From NCBI GenBank assembly GCA_027366195.1, contig DAHXKW010000099.1:1-9883 (forward strand): DNA of 9,883 bases, written 5' to 3'. A program made the translations under genes and the position numbers. The stretch is from Alphaproteobacteria bacterium. Its GTDB lineage: Bacteria > Pseudomonadota > Alphaproteobacteria > G02398745 > G023898745. This document shows, one piece after another, positions 6,197 through 9,883 of this stretch (position 1 is its first letter; each line of letters opens with the position of its first letter). The notes below the pieces were generated by a model that saw only the letters and a list, made by a program, of their open reading frames with translations, was not told where the DNA came from and did no database searches.

Positions 6197-7396
6197 TCAC
6201 TTGATAAACTTTTGAAGAAACTCTTTTGATGTCGAGCTTATCCCTTTTCCTAAAGCTTCAGCCATAATATCCGCCAGTTTTTCAAATTCTGCTTCCTTAA
6301 AACCACGGGTGGTCATAGCAGGTGTCCCTACTCTGATTCCAGATGGTTTCATAGGCGGTGAAGGGTCAAAAGGTATACTATTCATATTACATGTAATCCC
6401 CAATTCGGCCAGCCTTTGCTCTGCCACTTTTCCACTCTCAACAAAATTACGTACATCAATCAAAATAAGATGACTATCGGTTCCTCCTGTTATTAATTGA
6501 AAACCATTTTTTAACAGCCGATTTGCAAATGCAGAGGCATTATCTATAACTTGTTTTATATATTGTTTAAAATCCGGGGTTAAAACTTCTCCAAAAGCTA
6601 TAGCTTTACCAGCAATAATATGCATCAATGGCCCGCCCTGTAAGCCTGGCATTATAGCTTGATCAATCTTTTTAGCAATCTCTTCATTATTAGTAACGAT
6701 AATACCGCTGCGTGGACCTCTTAAGGTTTTGTGCGTTGTTGATGTCACAACATCAGCATAGGGAATAGGTGAAGGATAAACTTTTCCAGCAACCAAACCC
6801 GCAAAATGCGCCATATCAACCATCAAATAGGCCCCACAAGCATCTGCAATTTCTCGAAACTTTGCAAAATCAATAATACGTGGATATGCTGACCCACCCG
6901 CAATAATAAGGCGTGGTTTTTCTTCCATGGCTTTATCATAAATTAAATCATAATTTAATTGATGTGTTTGGGGATCTACATCATAGGGAACGGGTGCAAA
7001 CCATTGTCCCGTTAAGCTAACTTTATGACCGTGGGTTAAATGTCCTCCTGAAGACAAACTCATACCCATTAACTTGTCCCCGGGTTTTAAAAGTGCTAAA
7101 TAGACACCTAAGTTCGCGTTAGAACCAGAATGTGGTTGAACGTTAGCATAGTTAACACCAAAAATTTCTTTACATCGATCAATAGCAAGCTGTTCAATTT
7201 GATCAACAAACTCACATCCGCCATAATAACGTCTCCCGGGATACCCCTCAGCATATTTATTTGTTAGTATTGATCCACAGGCTTTGCGTACGGCTTCAGA
7301 TGTAAAATTTTCAGAAGCAATAAGTTCAATGTTATGACTTTGACGATATGCTTCTTTATCAATCAAATCAAAAATGATTCGTGCACCCTTATCCAT
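6197..7396 (-). CDS. glyA: serine hydroxymethyltransferase
   Basis: A PLP-dependent cytosolic enzyme converting serine and tetrahydrofolate to glycine and 5,10-methylene-THF, the main one-carbon source; the folate pool it feeds also supplies Fmt. With the start at ATG 7396 the protein has 399 residues (E. coli 417). Landmarks are IELIASENF near the N-terminus, TNKYAEGYPGRRYYGGCEFVD, NVQPHSGSNAN, a HGGHLTHG-like SSGGHLTHG, the MVDMAHFAGLVA block, and the PLP-binding STTHKTLRGPRSG with K223. The frame is open 19 codons further upstream, but that stretch lies within rbfA and is unlike GlyA. The chosen ATG overlaps the rbfA stop by eight bases (ATGGATAA) and has AGGTGG six bases upstream. Transcription most likely comes from the rbfA promoter. 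All expected catalytic blocks are present. Confidence 0.96.
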   Translation of the reverse strand: MDKGARIIFDLIDKEAYRQSHNIELIASENFTSEAVRKACGSILTNKYAEGYPGRRYYGGCEFVDQIEQLAIDRCKEIFGVNYANVQPHSGSNANLGVYLALLKPGDKLMGMSLSSGGHLTHGHKVSLTGQWFAPVPYDVDPQTHQLNYDLIYDKAMEEKPRLIIAGGSAYPRIIDFAKFREIADACGAYLMVDMAHFAGLVAGKVYPSPIPYADVVTSTTHKTLRGPRSGIIVTNNEEIAKKIDQAIMPGLQGGPLMHIIAGKAIAFGEVLTPDFKQYIKQVIDNASAFANRLLKNGFQLITGGTDSHLILIDVRNFVESGKVAEQRLAELGITCNMNSIPFDPSPPMKPSGIRVGTPAMTTRGFKEAEFEKLADIMAEALGKGISSTSKEFLQKFIK

Positions 7397-7805
7397 GTGT
7401 AGCCACCTGTGTAAATAGTTCATCCATACGTTTTTCCATCTCAAGAGAAACATCAGAATGGAACGACAATTGGGGCGTAAACCGCATATTCAATTGATTT
7501 GCCATAAGATGTCGAACCGTACCCTTAACAGCATTAAGATATTTAAGACTGAGTTCTAACTTTTCGTGATCAAAGTGACGAACATAGATCTTCGCATTCT
7601 TCATATCAGGCGACACATTGGCTCTGGTGATAATAATCAAAGGATCAGGAGCTACCGTTACGCCATCAATCATAACAGGTGGTAAAGATTGGCAAGAAAC
7701 TAATTCGGCTATAAACTGCTGTACATTTTCGCACAAACGAACCTGACGATTGTTGGATTTTGAATTATCATTTTTTTTAGATCTAAATAACTGCATAAAA
7801 TTCAT
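7389..7805 (-). CDS. rbfA: 30S ribosome-binding factor RbfA
   Basis: A small KH-like protein that binds immature 30S subunits and helps 16S rRNA 5' end maturation, also linked to cold growth. The 138 residues match the family. Visible blocks are RQVRLCENVQQFIAEL (20-35), the strand VSPDMKNAKIYV (64-75), and the NAVKGTVRHL kink with LNMRFTPQLSFHSD (91-118), ending in an acidic helix with EMEKRMDELF. The first 19 residues are a Lys/Ser/Asn-rich extension. The start at ATG 7805 is supported by GAAGG (7816-7812) six bases upstream; a second ATG at 7796 is possible. In many bacteria rbfA sits with infB and truB; here it is paired with glyA through an eight-base overlap, an unusual partnership. Confidence 0.9.
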   Translation of the reverse strand: MNFMQLFRSKKNDNSKSNNRQVRLCENVQQFIAELVSCQSLPPVMIDGVTVAPDPLIIITRANVSPDMKNAKIYVRHFDHEKLELSLKYLNAVKGTVRHLMANQLNMRFTPQLSFHSDVSLEMEKRMDELFTQVATHG

Positions 7806-7828
7806 TTCCTGCCTTCAATAGATATATA

Positions 7829-7857
7829 ATTATGGGATTTTTTCCTTTCTATAGCAA
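7829..7857 (-). promoter_or_regulatory. promoter of rbfA-glyA
   Basis: On the minus strand TTGCTA (7857-7852) and CATAAT (7834-7829) are separated by 17 bases, starting 24 bases before the rbfA ATG. It lies in the 78-base gap after cysS. No terminator-like hairpin was found in that gap, so read-through from cysS may add to expression. Confidence 0.4.
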
Positions 7858-7883
7858 TGTATCTAAGAAACTGTTTTATGTTT

Positions 7884-9224
7884 TTAAACTTTTCTCCACA
7901 AAGTACCAGAGTTTGTATCTTCTAAAACAACACCTTGTTCTTCCAATTTTTTCCGAATATGGTCTGCTCGATCAAAATCTTTTGCAAACCGAGCTTGAGC
8001 TCTTTCTTCAATAAGTTTTTCCACCTCTTCAACATTAACAGATCCCGAAAACCATTCAGATATTGGGCGCTGTAAAATACCTAGCAAATCACACGAAGCT
8101 TTAAGATCGGCCGCAATTTCAGCATTTTTTGTTTTATTGAGTTCAGTGATTTTTTCATGTAAAACGCTCAGCGCTAAGGGTGTATTGAGATCATCATTCA
8201 AAGCTTCTACAAAATTAGAAAAAGGGGTTCCTGGATCAATATCACCAAAATCACGTAAAGCGAGATAAAATCTATTCATATTGTTATGTGCTTGCCCTAA
8301 CTTTTCCATAGAAAAATCTATAGGTTGGCGATAGTGTGTGTTTAAAAATGCGTAACGAATTACTTCTCCTGGTACTTTTTCAAGCAGTTCACGAACTGTA
8401 AAAAAGTTACCCAGAGATTTGGACATTTTTTCGCTATTAACCTGTAAATGGCCATTATGCATCCAAACCTGGGCCATTTTAGGCACACCATGAAAGCAGC
8501 AACTTTGAGCTATCTCATTTTCATGATGGGGAAAAACCAAGTCGATCCCACCACCATGAATATCAAAGGTTTGACCTAGGAAAGCAGAGCTCATAATACT
8601 GCACTCGATATGCCATCCTGGCCTCCCCCTACCCCAAGGACTAATCCAACCCACCTGATCATCAGCTGACGGCTTCCACAATACAAAGTCTTTCGGATCT
8701 TCTTTATAGCTCGCAACCTCAACACGCGCACCATCTTCTAAATCTTGTTGAGATAGTTTAGAAAGAGATCCATATTCCGGATAGGCTTTCACACGAAACA
8801 AAACATGCCCATCTGCGGGATAAGCAAAACCAAGTTCAATCAAACCTTCTATCATGGCAATCATGCCTTCTACAAAATCTGTAGCTTTTGGTTCGTGCGT
8901 AGGGTGAAGAGCCCCTAAATTTTCCACATCTTTGTGAAATTGCGCTATGGTTTCACTCGTTAATGCTTGCATATCAATGCCGCGCTCATTCGCGCGATTC
9001 ATAATTTTGTCATCAATATCTGTAATGTTTCTAACATAAGTTACCTGGGGATATAAATAACGAAGAAAACGGTACAAAATATCAAAAACAATTATGGGTC
9101 TTGCATTGCCAACATGAATTAAATCATAAACCGTAGGGCCACAAATATACATCCGCACGTTACTGGGATTAATTGGTGAAAAGACTATTTTCTCTTTAGA
9201 AAAAGTATCAAATAAACACAACAT
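7884..9224 (-). CDS. cysS: cysteinyl-tRNA synthetase
   Basis: A class I aminoacyl-tRNA synthetase charging tRNA(Cys) in the cytosol. The 446 residues are slightly fewer than in E. coli (461). The N-terminus MLCLFDTFSKEKIVF fits the family, and YICGPTVYDLIHVGNAR follows, with zinc ligand C28 and the HIGH-type HVGN (37-40). Other zinc ligands are C208 in WHIECS, H233 and E237 in FPHHENE. The IHGGGIDLVFPHHENE signature is intact, and KMSKS is at 266-270. The C-terminal helical anticodon-binding region is complete through LWRKV. The start at ATG 9224 has no clear ribosome-binding site but is set by family alignment and by the promoter just upstream. Divergent from rpoZ across a 60-base gap. Confidence 0.96.
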   Translation of the reverse strand: MLCLFDTFSKEKIVFSPINPSNVRMYICGPTVYDLIHVGNARPIIVFDILYRFLRYLYPQVTYVRNITDIDDKIMNRANERGIDMQALTSETIAQFHKDVENLGALHPTHEPKATDFVEGMIAMIEGLIELGFAYPADGHVLFRVKAYPEYGSLSKLSQQDLEDGARVEVASYKEDPKDFVLWKPSADDQVGWISPWGRGRPGWHIECSIMSSAFLGQTFDIHGGGIDLVFPHHENEIAQSCCFHGVPKMAQVWMHNGHLQVNSEKMSKSLGNFFTVRELLEKVPGEVIRYAFLNTHYRQPIDFSMEKLGQAHNNMNRFYLALRDFGDIDPGTPFSNFVEALNDDLNTPLALSVLHEKITELNKTKNAEIAADLKASCDLLGILQRPISEWFSGSVNVEEVEKLIEERAQARFAKDFDRADHIRKKLEEQGVVLEDTNSGTLWRKV

Positions 9225-9253
9225 GCTTTGAGGTTTTGTCGGATATCATCTAC

Positions 9254-9262
9254 ACTATAACA
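9254..9262 (-). promoter_or_regulatory. extended -10 promoter of cysS, overlapping an rpoZ-side -10
   Basis: On the minus strand TGTTATAGT (9262-9254) is an extended -10 element 29 bases before the cysS start; no strong -35 is seen at 16-18 bases. On the plus strand the same bases offer TATAAC (9256-9261), a possible -10 for rpoZ, also with only weak -35 candidates. If both are used, polymerase binding would be mutually exclusive. Confidence 0.3.
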
Positions 9263-9284
9263 GGTTCAAAAAATAGGAAGAAAT

Positions 9285-9584
9285 GTGGCACGTATCACAA
9301 ATGAAGATTGCCTAGAAAAAGTGCGCGATCGTTTTGAGCTAGTTGTCCTTGCAGCTAAGCGCACACGTGATTTGACTATGGGAGCACATCCTTTGTTACC
9401 AACACGTAATGATAAAGATGAGGTCATGGCTTTGCGTGAGATCGCCTCTGGATACCTAAATATTGATAGAATACGCCGAAATACTATTTTAGAGATGCAC
9501 CACATGAGTAGTCTTGAAGAAGCGGAAGAAACATCAGATGATCATGGACGCTATGAGGGTGTCACTTTTGGACATGCTGAATGA
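9285..9584 (+). CDS. rpoZ: RNA polymerase omega subunit
   Basis: The small subunit that clasps the beta-prime C-terminus and aids polymerase assembly; in many bacteria it contributes to a ppGpp site. The 99 residues have the family N-terminus MARITNEDCLEKVRDRF (1-17), the conserved RFELVVLAAKRTRDL helix (16-30) and NDKDEVMALREIASG (42-56), then an acidic tail typical of alphaproteobacterial omega. The start is GTG at 9285 with AGGAAG (9275-9280) upstream; an ATG two bases earlier is in another frame and gives an unrelated peptide. Bases 9443-9496, coding residues 53-71, are repeated in inverted form at the right edge of the window. The stop overlaps the proC start as ATGA. Confidence 0.93.
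   Translation: MARITNEDCLEKVRDRFELVVLAAKRTRDLTMGAHPLLPTRNDKDEVMALREIASGYLNIDRIRRNTILEMHHMSSLEEAEETSDDHGRYEGVTFGHAE
9443..9496 (+). repeat. inverted repeat, left arm (inside rpoZ)
   Basis: This 54-base segment of rpoZ is perfectly complementary to 9830-9883, with 333 bases between the arms. It encodes a conserved part of omega, so this arm is the original. Confidence 0.9.
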
Positions 9585-9883
9585 AAGTATTATTAATTGG
9601 TTGCGGCCATATGGGACAGGCCCTCTTGACCTGTTTTAAGAGAAATTACAAAATTTCTAAAATTGACATTGTTGACCCTAACTATACATCTGAAAAACAT
9701 CCAGCATTTAAATCTGTCCAAGATGCAAATGATGATTATGATGCTCTTATTTTTGCCATTAAACCTCAAAACTACACACCAAAAGCGTGGTGGCCGAAAA
9801 CGAAATACGTTCTATCGGTCATGGCTTGTATCTCTAAAATAGTATTTCGGCGTATTCTATCAATATTTAGGTATCCAGAGGCG
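9581..9883 (+). CDS. proC: pyrroline-5-carboxylate reductase, N-terminal part, chimeric 3' end
   Basis: The last step of proline synthesis, reducing pyrroline-5-carboxylate with NAD(P)H. The visible part is the Rossmann domain: VLLIGCGHMGQALL (3-16) with the GxGxMG dinucleotide motif, an acidic strand end VDP (31-33), LIFAIKPQ (56-63) and VLSVMA (77-82), where ProC proteins usually continue as AGIS. From base 9830 (residue 84) the sequence is an exact inverted copy of rpoZ, so residues 84-101 are not genuine ProC although the frame stays open to the window end. The true gene should be about 260-280 residues, so roughly two thirds is missing. Its ATG overlaps the rpoZ stop (ATGA), suggesting translational coupling; no own ribosome-binding site is clear. 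Confidence 0.8.
   Translation, partial: MKVLLIGCGHMGQALLTCFKRNYKISKIDIVDPNYTSEKHPAFKSVQDANDDYDALIFAIKPQNYTPKAWWPKTKYVLSVMACISKIVFRRILSIFRYPEA
9830..9883 (-). repeat. inverted repeat, right arm (window edge, derived from rpoZ)
   Basis: An exact reverse complement of 9443-9496 with no mismatches, cut off by the end of the window, so its true length is unknown. Identity breaks at 9829, where proC-like coding sequence begins. The bases ATCTCT at 9830-9835 fit both the expected ProC Ile-Ser codons and antisense rpoZ, giving a short microhomology at the join. Confidence 0.9.

Noticed and set aside
7397..7453. Longer GlyA N-terminus starting at 7453.
   Set aside because: The extra 19 residues are read from within rbfA in another frame and do not resemble GlyA; the ATG at 7396 has a good ribosome-binding site.
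9266..9505. Minus-strand ORF opposite rpoZ whose N-terminal peptide nearly equals the last residues of the proC frame.
   Set aside because: It is antisense to a well-conserved gene; the peptide match only reflects the inverted repeat.
1..9883. Defence island, prophage, IS element, CRISPR array or other new system.
   Set aside because: Almost every gene is a recognisable housekeeping type. No transposase, integrase, nuclease or repeat-spacer pattern was seen.

Overview
The window reads as chromosomal housekeeping DNA from an AT-rich alphaproteobacterium. Three things point there: a DUF2948-type protein (a family known essentially from Alphaproteobacteria), the character of the DusB/NifR3, RpoZ and SurA_N-type proteins, and an interspersed palindromic element of the kind common in host-associated alphaproteobacteria. 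Low GC, these repeats and a divergent SDF-family transporter suggest a host-associated lineage such as Holosporales or a relative. That placement is inference. No rRNA, tRNA, CRISPR array, prophage or transposase gene was seen.

Layout. Positions 1-362 are a gene-poor left edge with a probable divergent control region: a minus-strand promoter leading to a gene that leaves the window, a plus-strand promoter toward fmt, three AGGT/ACCT inverted-repeat sites, then a palindromic repeat element. fmt (363-1268, +) follows and overlaps the tail of the DUF2948 gene. From 1258 to 9224 every gene is on the minus strand. Read in the direction of transcription they are cysS, rbfA-glyA (8 bp overlap), an unrecognised 140-residue protein, ppiD-like-dusB (8 bp overlap), a divergent dicarboxylate/amino-acid:cation symporter, and the DUF2948 gene. 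Several have recognisable sigma70-type promoters, so this is a run of small transcription units and not one long operon. At the right edge, rpoZ and the start of proC run on the plus strand, divergent from cysS and coupled by an ATGA overlap.

Together the genes serve translation (formylation of initiator tRNA, tRNA dihydrouridine, CysRS, 30S maturation, one-carbon supply by GlyA, which also feeds Fmt with formyl-THF), transcription (omega subunit), envelope protein folding and nutrient uptake.

The most striking structure is at the extreme right. The last 54 bases (9830-9883) are a perfect inverted copy of an internal part of rpoZ (9443-9496). The proC reading frame runs straight through the junction, so its last 18 codons are antisense rpoZ and not ProC. 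A short shared ATCTCT lies at the join. This looks like a microhomology-mediated fold-back, most likely an amplification or assembly chimera at a contig end, although a real inverted duplication is not excluded. I see no convincing new defence or mobile system. The other points worth attention are the left-edge operator cluster, the transporter that lost canonical substrate and sodium-site residues, and the orphan 140-residue protein.
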